DNA of 64,000 nucleotides from Neoechinorhynchus agilis (lineage: Eukaryota; Acanthocephala), in the NCBI GenBank assembly GCA_051530055.1, contig CM121343.1, positions 5,084,001-5,148,000 on the forward strand, read 5' to 3'. Numbering within the stretch: the first letter of the stretch is position 1; the number at the start of each line of letters is the position of its first letter. Shown here piece after piece: positions 1-11,225 of this stretch. The notes beneath the pieces were generated by a model. That model ran no database searches and was not told where the DNA came from. It was given only the letters and a program-made list of their open reading frames with translations. The translations under genes and the position numbers were made by a program.

Positions 1-759
1 TACGTCGCCTGCATCAGCAGCAAGTCTGCTGACAGTGTCGCTAATTGTAGATATAAGTGCTTCATCTCTAGCTTTGCGTCTTTGTGCCATTTCAGGTCCA
101 TGTCCATCCGTTATTAAAAGCGTAGGTCTGATGTGAATGCCGGTGGCAACACTGGGAGCAACGATCGATTGAAGCCAATTAAGTCCGCTAAGGTGGTGTT
201 CTTCTCTGTGATCATAATCTACTGCGTAAATAATATGCTCATCAGGTTCCATTCCACCATAATTACCTACAAAAATTCTCCACGCAGTTCCACCTATCAT
301 ATGACCTGCCTTAACTGGTGATGCACTCACCGATCCAACGATTTTGATAGTTTGGCTATATTTTAGTAGGCACATTTTCCTAAAGCAATAGTCAATATCA
401 TCAAGCGATATGATATCATCATCGATACCCGAATGGAATCGATTCATCCAAATCTCATACATGAACATCAAACCCATATTGTGAATTGGAGTCGTCGCGT
501 AGACGGGACACTCAAGGCCGCATTTACCCACCAAGAAAGGTAAGGCGCCTAGATGGTATACGTCCGGATAAGATATCAAAATAGCATCGATGAAACGAGC
601 ATGTTTCTTGTATGTCTCAGCCATAGCCGGAGATAGATTACTGTCCCATCCACAATCTAACATAATCCTGTGATCGTCCAACTGCAAAATGTAACTCACA
701 GCACGCGATGAATCACGGGCACTATGTAGCACATGTAACTTTACGATTGTAGTGGACAT
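1..759 (-). CDS. CPSF2: CPSF2 (CPSF100), N-terminal part, cut by window edge
   Basis: Uninterrupted reading frame of 253 codons from an ATG at 757-759 to the window edge. It matches the 100-kDa subunit of the cleavage and polyadenylation specificity factor, a nuclear mRNA 3'-end processing protein. The N-terminus has the metallo-beta-lactamase fold strand (LDDHRIMLDCGWD, about residues 27-39). The segment SYPDVYHLGALPF stands where active enzymes carry the HxHxDH metal motif; loss of those His residues is typical of the inactive CPSF2 paralogue rather than the CPSF73 nuclease. AGHMIGGTAW and the later ITDGH stretch also fit CPSF2. The ATG is immediately preceded by a T-rich stretch ending in TAG, a possible trans-splice acceptor. 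No intron in this part. Confidence 0.93.
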   Translation of the reverse strand, partial: MSTTIVKLHVLHSARDSSRAVSYILQLDDHRIMLDCGWDSNLSPAMAETYKKHARFIDAILISYPDVYHLGALPFLVGKCGLECPVYATTPIHNMGLMFMYEIWMNRFHSGIDDDIISLDDIDYCFRKMCLLKYSQTIKIVGSVSASPVKAGHMIGGTAWRIFVGNYGGMEPDEHIIYAVDYDHREEHHLSGLNWLQSIVAPSVATGIHIRPTLLITDGHGPEMAQRRKARDEALISTISDTVSRLAADAGDV

Positions 760-1571
760 CTACAATAAATGTTATCAAAAACTATAAATTATATTCACAT
801 CAACTATCAATCATTCTTAAGTCTTTAAATTAAAGAAGAAATTTAAAACTTCCTGCAATTGAGCATTAACCAAACTATCATGTCCCAAAAGGAAACTTTC
901 AAAATCGTTGAAAAATCATATTGTGTGAACTACACAAATTTCAACGTTTCGTATTTCAAAACTAAAATGTAAAAACAGTCGAGGACCGACGGAAATTATA
1001 CGAAAAACGCATCAAATTTCTATTGAACTGGGATCAAGATAATGAAATTAGCACATTAGACAAATGAACCGATTTTATAAGGAAAGAAAGTGTTGTCTGG
1101 TCCCCGGAGTATTTAATTCTCTCAAAGTACCACTCCTGTTTATGAACACTGCAGAATTTATCCATAAAGAATCTTTGTTTTTTAATTGTGCTGCATTTAA
1201 GCAGCCAAATTCATGTGATTTCTTTTCACAAACGGATTCAAAACTTTCGAATCTCCTTGAAGCTGGATTACAATGCACTCAGAGTGCAACACATATGAAA
1301 ACCTAAAACGCAGTTGGGATGCTTCCTAAAGTTCAGATTCGATTCCCATTGAAAACTAAGTAGAATACACTAGGCGATCTAAACTTATGAAAAAGAAATT
1401 CTTTTAATGATCATTAAAATATTCGTAATATAAACAAAATTATTCTCAGGTTATTACCGCTAAAAATAAGATGATCTAAAATGAAAAAAATTTTCATACA
1501 AACTCACATTATGCCGCCCACTCGGGTTCTTGATAAGCACAATATTCGTAATTTAATCGACAGTATCGCCA
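760..1571. other. intergenic, no gene seen
   Basis: AT-rich DNA between the CPSF2 start and the eIF4A3 stop. It should hold the CPSF2 5' flank and the eIF4A3 3' UTR. Two opposite overlapping open frames near 1064-1306 have no recognisable product and look like chance. Confidence 0.6.
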
Positions 1572-2951
1572 TTAGACGAAATCACCAATATTCAAAGGCA
1601 TTTCGTCGATTTGCGTACTATAATACTGCTCAATGTCTCTAATGATAAGTACATCGTCTCTCCTGGCAAAATTAATAGCAACGCCTTTCCTGCCGAATCG
1701 TCCACTACGTCCAATACGGTGAATGTAGGTTTCACGAGTGAGTGGCAAATCGTAATTGATCACCAGTGAAACTGTTGGAATATCGATTCCTCTCGACCAA
1801 ACATCAGTCGTGATTAAAACACGGTGCTGATAAGCTCTAAATTCCCTCATTATCCTATCCCGATCAACTTGTTCCATATCGCCATGCATTGAGCAAACCG
1901 TGAAATTAGCTTCTCGCATTTTTTCTACTAACCAACACACTTTTCGCTTAGTATTGCAGAAAATTACTGCCTGAGTAACCGTCAATGTATCATAAATATC
2001 ACATACAGTGAAAATTCTGGAATAAAGGCAGAAAAAATTACATCTTTGATATCTCGGTTTAAGGGTTGCTTAAAGACTACTATGTCGTAAAAAGTTAACA
2101 ATTTGAATAGCAATGCCAACAGAATTCTCATTTCGTCATAAAGTATCGAATTTCCACTCCTCTTTTTCGACAGCAACGAAAAATTGCTTAATACCATCCA
2201 ATGTCAACTCATCTCGCTTCACAATGATTCGGATTGGATCCGTCATAAATTTGTTGGTCATTTCTAGGATCTCATGAGGAAGCGTTGCACTAATGAGGAC
2301 AACCTGAGTCGCCGGTGGCAAATGTCTATAAACCTCGTAAATTTGATCTTTGAATCCCCTACTCAGCATTTCATCAGCTTCGTCGAGTACCAACGTCTTT
2401 ATCAATCTCGTTCGAAGGTTTTTTCTCTTTATCATATCGATCACCCGACCGGGAGTTCCACTGACGACATGTTGGCCATAATCGAGCTTCTTTATATCTT
2501 CACCAATACTAGTACCACCAATGCACGAGTGACATTGAACGCTCAAATAGTCACCGAGAGCCAGGACTACGCGTTGGATTTGTTGAGCCAATTCACGAGT
2601 AGGTGACAGAATTAGAGCTTGAGTATCTCTTTTAGCTATGTCCAAATTTTGAAGGATGGCTATCGCAAACGCGGCAGTCTTTCCCGTGCCTGACTGAGAT
2701 TGAGCAATGACGTCACGACCATTAATGATCGGCACTATCGCACGCTGTTGAATCGCAGACGGAGTGGTGAACGAAAACGCATAAATGCCACGAAGGATAT
2801 CTTCGCGCAAATCGAGCAAACCAAAAGACGGGTAAACCTTCACCTCCTCACTCGTATTGAATTCCTGCATCTCCTCCGGCCGCTTAGCACGAACTTTACG
2901 CCCCTCGGCATCGTGCGGACTCTTGTTTCGACGCTTATGGCCCCCAAGCAT
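1572..2951 (-). CDS. EIF4A3: eIF4A3, DEAD-box helicase of the exon junction complex
   Basis: Two exons: 2951-2139 (residues 1-271) and 2003-1572, together 414 residues, close to the human length of 411. eIF4A3 is the RNA clamp of the exon junction complex. Visible motifs in order: Q motif ([12 protein letters not shown]), Walker A ([10 protein letters not shown]), [16 protein letters not shown] box ([10 protein letters not shown]), LISATLP, then in exon 2 [13 protein letters not shown] and the [10 protein letters not shown] motif VI. The C-terminus [12 protein letters not shown] is characteristic of eIF4A3. The 135-nt intron 2004-2138 carries an in-frame stop at its start and cannot be a GT-AG intron without destroying the conserved [10 protein letters not shown] joint: the exon must end at GAT ACT TTA and resume at TGT GAT. 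Inverted repeats lie just inside both ends. Confidence 0.95.
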
Positions 2952-3239
2952 TACTCAATAACAGCAAAGGGTAAAATACGGCTTCTCATAAGTAGATTCT
3001 TCCGTGTAGTGACGTCACTTAACCCGGTCTCAATATCCGGTGGAAAAAGCAATTCGTTAAAATTCAAAATATCATTTTTTTGTAGTAGGCTTTTTAAGTG
3101 TTTCAAATGGGTTGTTGTAAACACGATGCTCTGCAGTGTTTTAGACATATAGGCATTTTATTCACTTCTATTCCAATTTTTTATCGTGATGAATTTGTCG
3201 ATATGGACATTCAATTTATCCAATACGCTTGACCTCTTG

Positions 3240-4390
3240 AAAAACTTCCTCCAAAATTCGTTCAGGTAGCAATTCAACATTGAAGCGGACTGTCAAGGAC
3301 TTTCTTTGTCTACGCAACCCTGATCACTTCCCAAATTTGTCCTCTTATGAACTGAAACACATTCTAGACTCCATCAATGATAACTTATGCCCCTACTCAA
3401 ATTGAAACCATTGCCCCACATTGGACTCCACATAAACTATCACTCCCACAACCGACACTTCTGTAAACTCTCCAATAGTCCCCATGATTTCGTCATACGA
3501 AGTCTTACAGCATTTCAAGAAATTACCTCGAAATTCGTCCTCCCAATCCGAAATCCTAAACTGAGCTCTTCGCTGAACCATCCCCGAATTCATACAACCT
3601 CTTGCCTTCATCATAAATCACAGCTTTTTATATGGCATCTTATCCTCATGCCTAAAAACTGCTAAAGTGATCGTCCTTCCGAAAAATCAACATCCGATTT
3701 CCACCGAATCATTCCGTTCAATATCCATTTTATTCGCCATTTCAAAAATTATCGAAAATTGTATTAAAACTCTCCTTCCAAACAATTATCGCCCCTTCAA
3801 GTCGGCTTCCGGCCCAAATTTTCTGCAACGGATGCCCTACTTTGGATTTGCGGAACGATCCTACGCAACCTGGACAATAATTCCTCTCGCGTCAGCCGTC
3901 TCATTCAGCTAGACTTATCGAAGGCATTCCTCCATGCCTGTTGCGATTTTGGTCTCAACTTGTGGCAGATCCGCTGGCCAGCCTCTTATCTTCACAATCG
4001 AAAACAATACATTCACTGCCGTTCTACCTCCTCTATGAGCCTATCCCTTACCAAAGGCATACCTCAAGGTGCTGTGCTGTCACCACTTCTTTTTAATATT
4101 TTCATAAACGACCTCAAACCCCTCTCACTCTAAACTTTTCTTATATGCAGAGGATTTCATCAATTCACCACCCGACCTCTCCTTAACCTCTGACGAAATC
4201 ACACAGATGAAAAATTTCTGCTTCAATCACGAACTCTACCCTAATTTCTCTAAATGCTTCGAAATGATCCCCTCTCTCCCGCAACCCCACATTCTACCCC
4301 GATCTTCCAAATGACATCCAACAAGTCATCTCCTTCCGAATTCTGGGTCTCCAATTTCAATTAAATCTGAAATGAAACTCACACATTACA
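3240..4390 (+). pseudogene. decayed LINE reverse transcriptase
   Basis: Fragments in shifting frames of a non-LTR retrotransposon polymerase. Around 3690-3760 the conceptual translation resembles the RT start region (FRSISILFAISKIIE), near 3912 LDLSKAF-like residues follow, around 4053-4123 there is a clear RT motif (GIPQGAVLSPLLFNIFINDL), and near 4142 a YAED relic of the YADD catalytic box. Several frameshifts and stops mean it is dead. It is a different and older element than the LINE at 14.7-18.4 kb. Confidence 0.75.
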
Positions 4391-4393
4391 ATT

Positions 4394-4705
4394 ACTGGAT
4401 ACATCACATTTGGTTTTTCGGTTATCCGAAAAGCTCGTAACCGAATGGTTTCCTGTCTAAATTAATTCGAATAAACGACGTTCTATTGTATTATCAACAA
4501 TAAAGCTAACAGTATGTAATTCTTCTCCAATTTTTCTTTTGTTTAAGCCACTTTCCCCCGCATGTAAAAAACTTTTGATATCTGTACTCTAGCCTTAAAA
4601 ACTGGATAAATCACATTGGGTTTTCGGTTATCCGAAAAAGCTAGTATCCAAATGGTTTCCTGTCTAAATTAATTCGGATAAACGACGTTCTGCTGTAATT
4701 GCTTG
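4394..4705. repeat. two diverged copies of an about 95-bp repeat, 217 bp apart
   Basis: The stretch starting ACTGGATACATCACATTTGG at 4394 recurs with few changes at 4611; both include TTTTCGGTTATCCGAAAA, a short palindrome, and end near AAACGACGTTCT. A related unit lies inverted at 22678-22770. It follows directly on the decayed LINE, so it may be part of that element's tail or a separate small element. Confidence 0.7.
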
Positions 4706-6070
4706 GCCACAAAATTGACTTTCAATATCCAAAGTTTTTTGTATGTTCTCTTACGATTGGGGTCAGATCTTACCGATCCCGGAATTCCTTATAGTTGTTA
4801 TTTGATACTGAAGCGATAAATCAGTAATATAATCCACCACGATTTTTAACAGTGCACGCGCAGCTTTCCCTTTTTTATTACTCCAGAACCATTGAGAATG
4901 TCACGCTCTGCATTCATGCCTTCCAACGTCAGTTGGACCCATCCAAAATGTTTCTTAATTTCGTAGTTTTTGCTCTGGTTATTCTTAGTAAAGATGGAAT
5001 CACCGAATGCTGACAAGCACGCACCTTGTAATGTTTTAATTTAGGTTCTAGAACAAACGTCTTTTACATTGCTTGAATTTCGAAAATAAAGCTAACCAGC
5101 GCATCGTACTGTATATAACTCAAAATCATGGTAGAATACTTTGAATAAATTGGACTATAATCATGCGAATGGCTGTTTCATCGCACAGAATAGAAAAATG
5201 AGTTTTTCGAATCGATATTTGTGTTTTCCACAAATTTTTGACCATAACAATGATGAGCAAATCTGCACAGCTCGCTTGCCTATTTGAAATTCGTGATGAC
5301 TAATTTTATGAATTTTAATTGTATGAGCTTGCAAAAAAGTGATTTTAAATAAATTTTCAAATATTGAAGACCTTTTTCTATGCTACGTTGATGAAGAAAG
5401 TTTTCATTAGTCCATACGCGTGATTACATTCGCTAAAAGTTCTAATCCAGCAAGCGCTAACTGTGAGGCATTTTAGGCATCGGTCTGATAATAACCTTAA
5501 AAATAAATTACTTTATGCGTTTTTCTAAATTTATTTAATTATTTGGCGTTGTTCAGATATAATGTACGGTGTAATTGCTTATTTCAGTTTTTGATGGCAG
5601 ATGTTAAGTAAAGATTGATTCGTTGACACCAGCGATAATGATTCTATTGCTTTTGGTGAAGATGGATGAGAGAAATTGAACTGGATGATTTATTTTGTCA
5701 GACTTATGCAATAAGTAATAACATTATGGGTTAGAATAAATATTGGCATCTTCTGTTCCACTCAACTTGCTTATTAAAATCAAAGCATTCGCACTGTTTT
5801 ATCAGCATTTCCCTTTTTTCTTTGTAACTCGCGAATCGCTTCACACAACAATAAGCGATTTCTGTGCTTAAATAGATCGTCATTGAATCATTAAGTTGAC
5901 TGATGTATCCACTCAATTATAATACGAGGATCACATTTGCTTGTGAATGTTAACCCCGCACATGTTACCACTTTCATATAATTTGATTTATGATTGAAGA
6001 CCTGAAATATTTACGATACGCAATATGTGGCCACTTTTACGATCTTTTTGATGCCTTCTAAGGTGTCAGG
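4706..6070. other. intergenic, no gene seen
   Basis: AT-rich sequence without a convincing open frame or splice structure. The 61-codon minus frame at 5731-5916 has no recognisable features. Confidence 0.55.
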
Positions 6071-6083
6071 TATATATATATAT
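6071..6083 (+). promoter_or_regulatory. TATA-like element of the Tyr-rich gene
   Basis: A run of alternating TA lies 73-85 bp before the start codon at 6156, a workable distance for a TATA box with a short 5' UTR. This is position and composition only. Confidence 0.45.
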
Positions 6084-6155
6084 TGAACGAAACCCATTCG
6101 ATCATACTCCAAACACATTAGTTTGCAGTTTGATTAAGCAAACGTCTAAAACGAT

Positions 6156-8490
6156 ATGTTTTCTCTGGGTTCAATTACGGTCCTTGCCGGGATCTTCATA
6201 ATATCAATAGCCGTGAGTGTACTGTCCAGTTCGTCCCTAAGCATCTTATTTATGATTAGAAAGCACATCTCGATTATGGGTGAGTTCGGTGGAAAGGGCG
6301 AATACTTCCTTACGGTATTGTAGATATGGCTACAGATCCCACAATTTCGGATTCCGTCCATATCATATAAATCGCGAAGTGAGTATTCTGAATTATTCAT
6401 GCGATGAACATGATAATAATTGCAATCGTCTAGGTAAAATGTGTTCGTACATGGATACCCACTGTTAGGTATTCCGGTGATCTCGAAATAACAAATTGAT
6501 TTAATCTTTAACAATTTAGGTGTTTTTACAGACGACCAATTCCCCGAGTATGGGTATGTATTACGTCGTTTCCTTTACATCGGCGTTAGTTCACGATCTC
6601 TCAAATATAGCCAACGGACAGTGGGATTTTGAGATCTGGGTAAGTGATTGATTGTCAGTCAAAAAATACTTTCAATTGATTTGTAATAGTCCCGTTCTAT
6701 ATCGTCCACCATACTTCCCATCACAGATACCTCGACCTCCTTTATTTCCGAAGAGGTAAGTCCTTAAACGTACCATGAAATAATTTTTTTATCGAAATAC
6801 ATGCAGATGGGGACTACAAGGGCCTATACCATTCCTGAGATACAAACCAACTCCATATCCTGGCTACATTTCGCTTCCATATTTAAAAAGAAGGTATAAA
6901 GCAAACGCATTTCAAATGAATAGTGATCGTCTGAACTAGAATGCCTTTGGTACCAAGACTGAATCCTTACTTCAAGCCTATGATGCCCTCGTTGAATAGA
7001 GGACGGTAAATCAACAAAATGTAAATTAATAGTTAGTTTTCTTTAAATTTAGAATGATCTTTGGAATAAGACCTCATCCTTATTATCAATATATGTCAAG
7101 ACCGCTCCTTTACAAAAGGTACAAGAAATGCGAAAACTACAATGATTGGGTTTTTCGTTAAAGAATGCTATGGGGTTTGAAGCCACACAATTATTATGGT
7201 GGATACATGACAAGACCATCTTATTACAGAAGGTGAATTCTCTATTATTAACGTATAGGAAGATTTATAAATTTCAGAATGTTTTGGGGACTTAGACCGT
7301 ACCATTACTATCGATATTTTACTCGGCCGTATATTCATAGAAGGTACAATAGAATTTATATTTACTGAGATCAATTTTTCTATAGACTTGTTATGGGATA
7401 CAGACCTTATCAGTATTACCGTTATGTGATCCGTCCATATTATTACAGAAGGTAAATTATTTAAGCACGGCACAAGAAATATTTCAACGCAGGCATGTTT
7501 ACGGATACAAACCATATTCCTATTATCGATATTTGAGTCATCCATTTTATTGGAGGACGTAAGTATTCTCTAGGGCAAAGAATTAACAGCTTCAAAATTC
7601 TCAATTAGACTTAAATATGGATATAGGAGGCCATATCGATATTATGGATATATGATGAGGCCGTTTCAAAGAAGGTGATGCCTTAATATATGGACTTATT
7701 TCTCAATGTTATTTAGATTTCACCATTCTACGATGAGATTGTATGGAGTTCATAGACTTTCAGGGACGCCATTTTATCATCAATATGTGAGTGTAATAAT
7801 CTTGCAAGGTTGACGCAACCAATCATAAAACAGCTTGTTTGTTACCTATTACAGGTCAGATTACCGCACGCTTATGGATATCGGTATGGATAATCATTTA
7901 TGCCTTTTCAAGATAATCTATAATTTAAATCACCTTTTATATCTACAGTGGTGGCAATGTTGCATTCAGAAGGGGTTTAGGGGGAGCCAAAATACTAAGT
8001 CCGGTAAATGGTTAACAATTGTTGTACACCGATTACATCTCTATGATTTAGATGATGATGGGATACGGTTATGCCGGAAGGTAAACTCTATAAAGATACA
8101 TGGGAATTTTTCGACTTGTTAGGTATGGAATGTTGCGTGGATTCAACAACGCAGAAGGGTTTGGCACAAGATGTCCTATTGCCACTCGTTTTGTTGGGTA
8201 TGTAAAATCTAATGAAATCTTCAATTAATAATTGTGTTTTTTTGAAGCGGGGCTTTGGGAGCCTATGGATGTGGGAGTGCCCTTGGTGACGCTGCAGTAA
8301 GTCGAAATGGATTGAAGATGTTCTTAAATACTTTTCTCTTTACAGGGATCAGTCGTTAACATAGGAGCTGGGTATGATCGACAATTATTTTGAGTGAAGT
8401 TTAAGATCTTTTCGATACCTTTTTAGACGCGGAATAGCTGGAGAATACAATGGAGGAAAGTGGACAAGGTCGACGAGTACTTATTATTAG
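6156..8490 (+). CDS. secreted Tyr/Arg/Pro-rich repeat protein, one repeat per exon
   Basis: Not recognised. I assembled 23 exons with GT-AG introns and matching phases: 6156-6212, 6260-6279, 6324-6378, 6434-6468, 6532-6553, 6611-6639, 6690-6755, 6807-6893, 6940-7005, 7053-7118, 7164-7232, 7278-7343, 7386-7451, 7493-7558, 7609-7674, 7717-7786, 7855-7883, 7949-8003, 8052-8080, 8123-8197, 8248-8296, 8346-8371, 8427-8490. The product is 410 residues. Exon 1 encodes a hydrophobic signal peptide (MFSLGSITVLAGIFIISIA). Exons 7-15 are symmetrical, phase-2 exons, mostly exactly 66 nt, each giving one repeat such as GYRPYQYYRYVIRPYYYR; every repeat ends in an Arg split by the intron, or Thr once. The C-terminal third is Gly-rich (GGALGAYGCGSALGD). 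A structural, matrix or adhesive role is only a guess. The first six short exons are the least certain. Confidence 0.82.
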
Positions 8491-8521
8491 ACTACTAGCG
8501 AAAAGTCTTAAGGCGAGGCAA

Positions 8522-8527
8522 AATAAA
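8522..8527 (+). other. polyadenylation signal AATAAA
   Basis: AATAAA 32 bp after the stop of the Tyr-rich gene, suitably placed for its 3' end. Confidence 0.6.
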
Positions 8528-8585
8528 AATCCTTATCTTTCACTTTTGAAGTATCAAATGTACACATTCATATGGTCCTTTTTTG

Positions 8586-9799
8586 TCATTGATCAGATAT
8601 ATAGTAATAAGCATGGCTTTTAAGATCACTTATTGAAGGTCTTCTTAATGGATTTCTATTGAAACACGTTTTGAGTAAATCATGTAAACTTTTATCGTTA
8701 AGTGGAGGGAATGAAATGGGAAATAGGGGATTGGATATAGCTGATAGTTTAGGTTCCGTGCATTCAATGTAGCGAAAAGGAGTTTCTCCGTATGCCATTT
8801 CGTACAATATGCATCCAAGACCCCAAACATCCACCTTTCGTGTGTAAACGCAATCCGCCATGTTGCCCGCAACTTCAGGACTGAGATAATTCCGAGTGCC
8901 GCGTGATTTGTACTTCACTCCATTCACTCCTTTTGGTATTACTAATGAAAATCCAAAATCTATCAACTTAAGATCGCCGTCGCTTGTGTAAATAAAATTG
9001 TCCGGCTTTATATCGGTGTGGATAACCCTGTTTCTATGTAAGCTCTCCACGGCCTCGACCATGGCCTTCCATAACTTCTTGCGGGTCGGTTCACTGACGG
9101 GTCCGGTCCCCATGATTTTCCGAAGACTTATTCCTAGTTCCATGACGGAATATGTTTTATTTTGCGTGAGTTTACATTCCGACTCGTGCATCACAGAGAT
9201 TAACGGTTCTCAAAGGGAATGCTCTCCGTGAATCACTGCCTTAATTTTACAACCTTGGCTCTTCGCATATGCAAGTACTTTAATAATTGTATTTCATTGT
9301 TGAACGAATTTAGATTACCGTTATATGGCGTGATTGTTTGTTCTTTAACAGCTACTCTCCTACCAGTTTCAAGGCATTGAGCTTTAAAGACCAATGAGTT
9401 AGGGCTCTGGTATATTATCTTGTTCAAAGCATACGTATGAGCATTGATGAGCACAATGTAAGGATGAGCGATCGGCGGTGGTTGAATGGGTGGTTGCAGT
9501 TGTGCTGGGAACTGCTGGTTAGGCGGCGAGGCAGGGTTTACTGCGTTGACTGCGTTAGGCGATAGGAAAGTCCATTCGTACTGCTCTTTTAGTGGAGAAT
9601 TAAATGCCGAAACGAACGTTGCAGTTTGTGGTCTTCTCTGGGATAGGTGGCACGGCAACAAAACTGGTCTAACCCGATGAGCCGTTAAGGCGGTCGTGTT
9701 CGACACGTGTCTGGGTGTAGTAAGCATGAATAAGGCTGCGGATGTTTCTCCGTTTCCTGTGCCATAAGCTCCCGTACTACAAGTAAAAGCCTCGGTCAT
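8586..9799 (-). CDS. TTK: Mps1/TTK-like protein kinase
   Basis: Two exons, 9799-9242 and about 9191-8586, about 387 residues. The kinase domain resembles TTK/Mps1, the spindle-checkpoint kinase: RVAVKEQ supplies the ATP lysine, then NEIQLLKYL, YSVMELG, LWKAMVEAVESLH, catalytic loop HTDIKPDN, KLIDFG, GTRNYLSPE and VWGLGCILYEMAYGETPF. The HTD (not HRD) loop and the LGCILYEMAYG segment fit TTK. The glycine-rich loop is degenerate (NKIIYQSPNSLVFKA). The N-terminus is short (about 120 residues before the kinase) compared with vertebrate TTK. The roughly 50-nt intron 9192-9241 is not GT-AG if the conserved VVKL segment is kept. The ATG follows a TTAG acceptor-like sequence directly. Confidence 0.85.
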
Positions 9800-10497
9800 C
9801 TAAGTTTCCATCGAAAAACTCGCGAAATTCTAGGCAGTTACTGCTATTGCGGTATTTTTCGTTTTTATGCACACCTCCATTGTTTTTTGAATTTGACGAT
9901 AGCGAGGGGAACGCAAAGGATGAAGCTGATGGCGGCGGGGCGATGTTCAGACAGTTTTCTGCACTCGCTACTAGACCCAGACTGTGATAATTTTCACACC
10001 TTCACATTTGATGTTGGAAAATAACAATGCACTATTGAACAAGCCGTTTCCGTATCTAGAAACGTAAAGGCTAATTGTGAGATAAGGACCCGCCGATACG
10101 TCCAAGCGTGTGATTGCAATGTAAAACTTGACCTGACCTCGATGCGCTTGTGAGAAATGCCCCTTTTGTCTAATGACTCGGTTTTCGCTATAGACAAAGA
10201 ACCCCTACTCTCTTTCGACATACACTGACCCACTTTCAAATGCGTGAAAAACGTGAAACTCTCGCTACTCCGAGCGCAGTGGACTCCTTAAATTCTATAA
10301 CATAAGGTTCTTCTTTGACTTCTAATTAACCTTTAACCTCAGACAACTTTCTGTCATTATCATCGTTCGAATGTTAAATACCCATCTCAGCCTTCCAATT
10401 TTCAGGCCTGGCCAAATAATGTTACACACGCACACTCATCAACTTTGATCGTTGTTCTAAAGCAACAAAATAATTTAAGCTAAAATCACCCGTTTAG
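9800..10497. other. divergent intergenic region
   Basis: Lies between the start of the minus-strand kinase and the start of the plus-strand MARVEL-like gene, so it probably carries both promoters. The 81-codon minus frame at 9994-10239 has no recognisable features. Confidence 0.5.
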
Positions 10498-11202
10498 ATG
10501 GCCGATCAAAACGAAACTCCACAACCGAATCCGCCCAGCGAACCGGTCGAGTCAGGCGGAATTTTGCAAATAAGATATATTAGATCACCGGAAGGAATAT
10601 TGAACATCATTGTTGTGGTGCGTATCGAGAAATTTTAAAAACAATCAAGCGGTTTCTTTTTAGGCGTCGTTATTACTTGGATTCATTTGTGCCGTATCTT
10701 TATCACATTCCGGAGCGCGACAAGTGGACATATGTGATACATTCAACAGTGATATAAAGATCAATGTGGCAGCGACACGTGCATCCTACGCCGTGTTCAG
10801 CTTTCTTGGATTTATCGCGTTTTCATTACTATTGATTATTAATATCTTAAATCTACCTTTCCTGGGATCCATCAAGGACGTTTTATCTTCGATTCTGGTT
10901 GGTTCATTCGCAATTTTTAATCATCGTTCGGCATTTTCATTTAGTCAGTGATGATTACCGCCTCCTTTATGGTTCTCATGTTCATTGTATCATCAACAGC
11001 AGCGGCAGCCGAGCGGAAACGGGCTGTATCTACTTGTAATGGCCTACCAAGATCAGGCGGCCTTGGTGCTGCCAGTGTAAGTTTCTCCGATATTACATTT
11101 TCAGCATATTTTCACTTCTAATTTAAGTTCTTCGGATTCCTCGCGTTTATTGCGATGGGAGGCATGAGTGTCTTGACATTCATGAGAGTAATCAATATCT
11201 GA
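10498..11202 (+). CDS. four-pass MARVEL-like membrane protein
   Basis: Four exons joined at GT-AG sites in phase 0: 10498-10617, 10664-10897, 10945-11076, 11128-11202; 186 residues. Four hydrophobic segments are visible: about residues 33-55 (NIIVVASLLLGFICAVSLS), 75-97 (YAVFSFLGFIAFSLLLIINI), 115-138 (SVMITASFMVLMFIVSSTAA) and 163-184 (FFGFLAFIAMGGMSVLTFM). Short N-terminus with Pro and Glu, and an Arg-rich second luminal loop with one Cys. The size and topology fit MARVEL-domain vesicle proteins (plasmolipin, CMTM or singles-bar type); I cannot choose among them. The ATG directly follows TTTAG. AATAAA at 11220-11225. Confidence 0.72.
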
Positions 11203-11225
11203 CTTGGAGCGATGATTGCAATAAA

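Noticed and set aside
1064-1306. Two overlapping opposite frames of 80 and 67 codons
   Set aside because: No recognisable product and mutually antisense.
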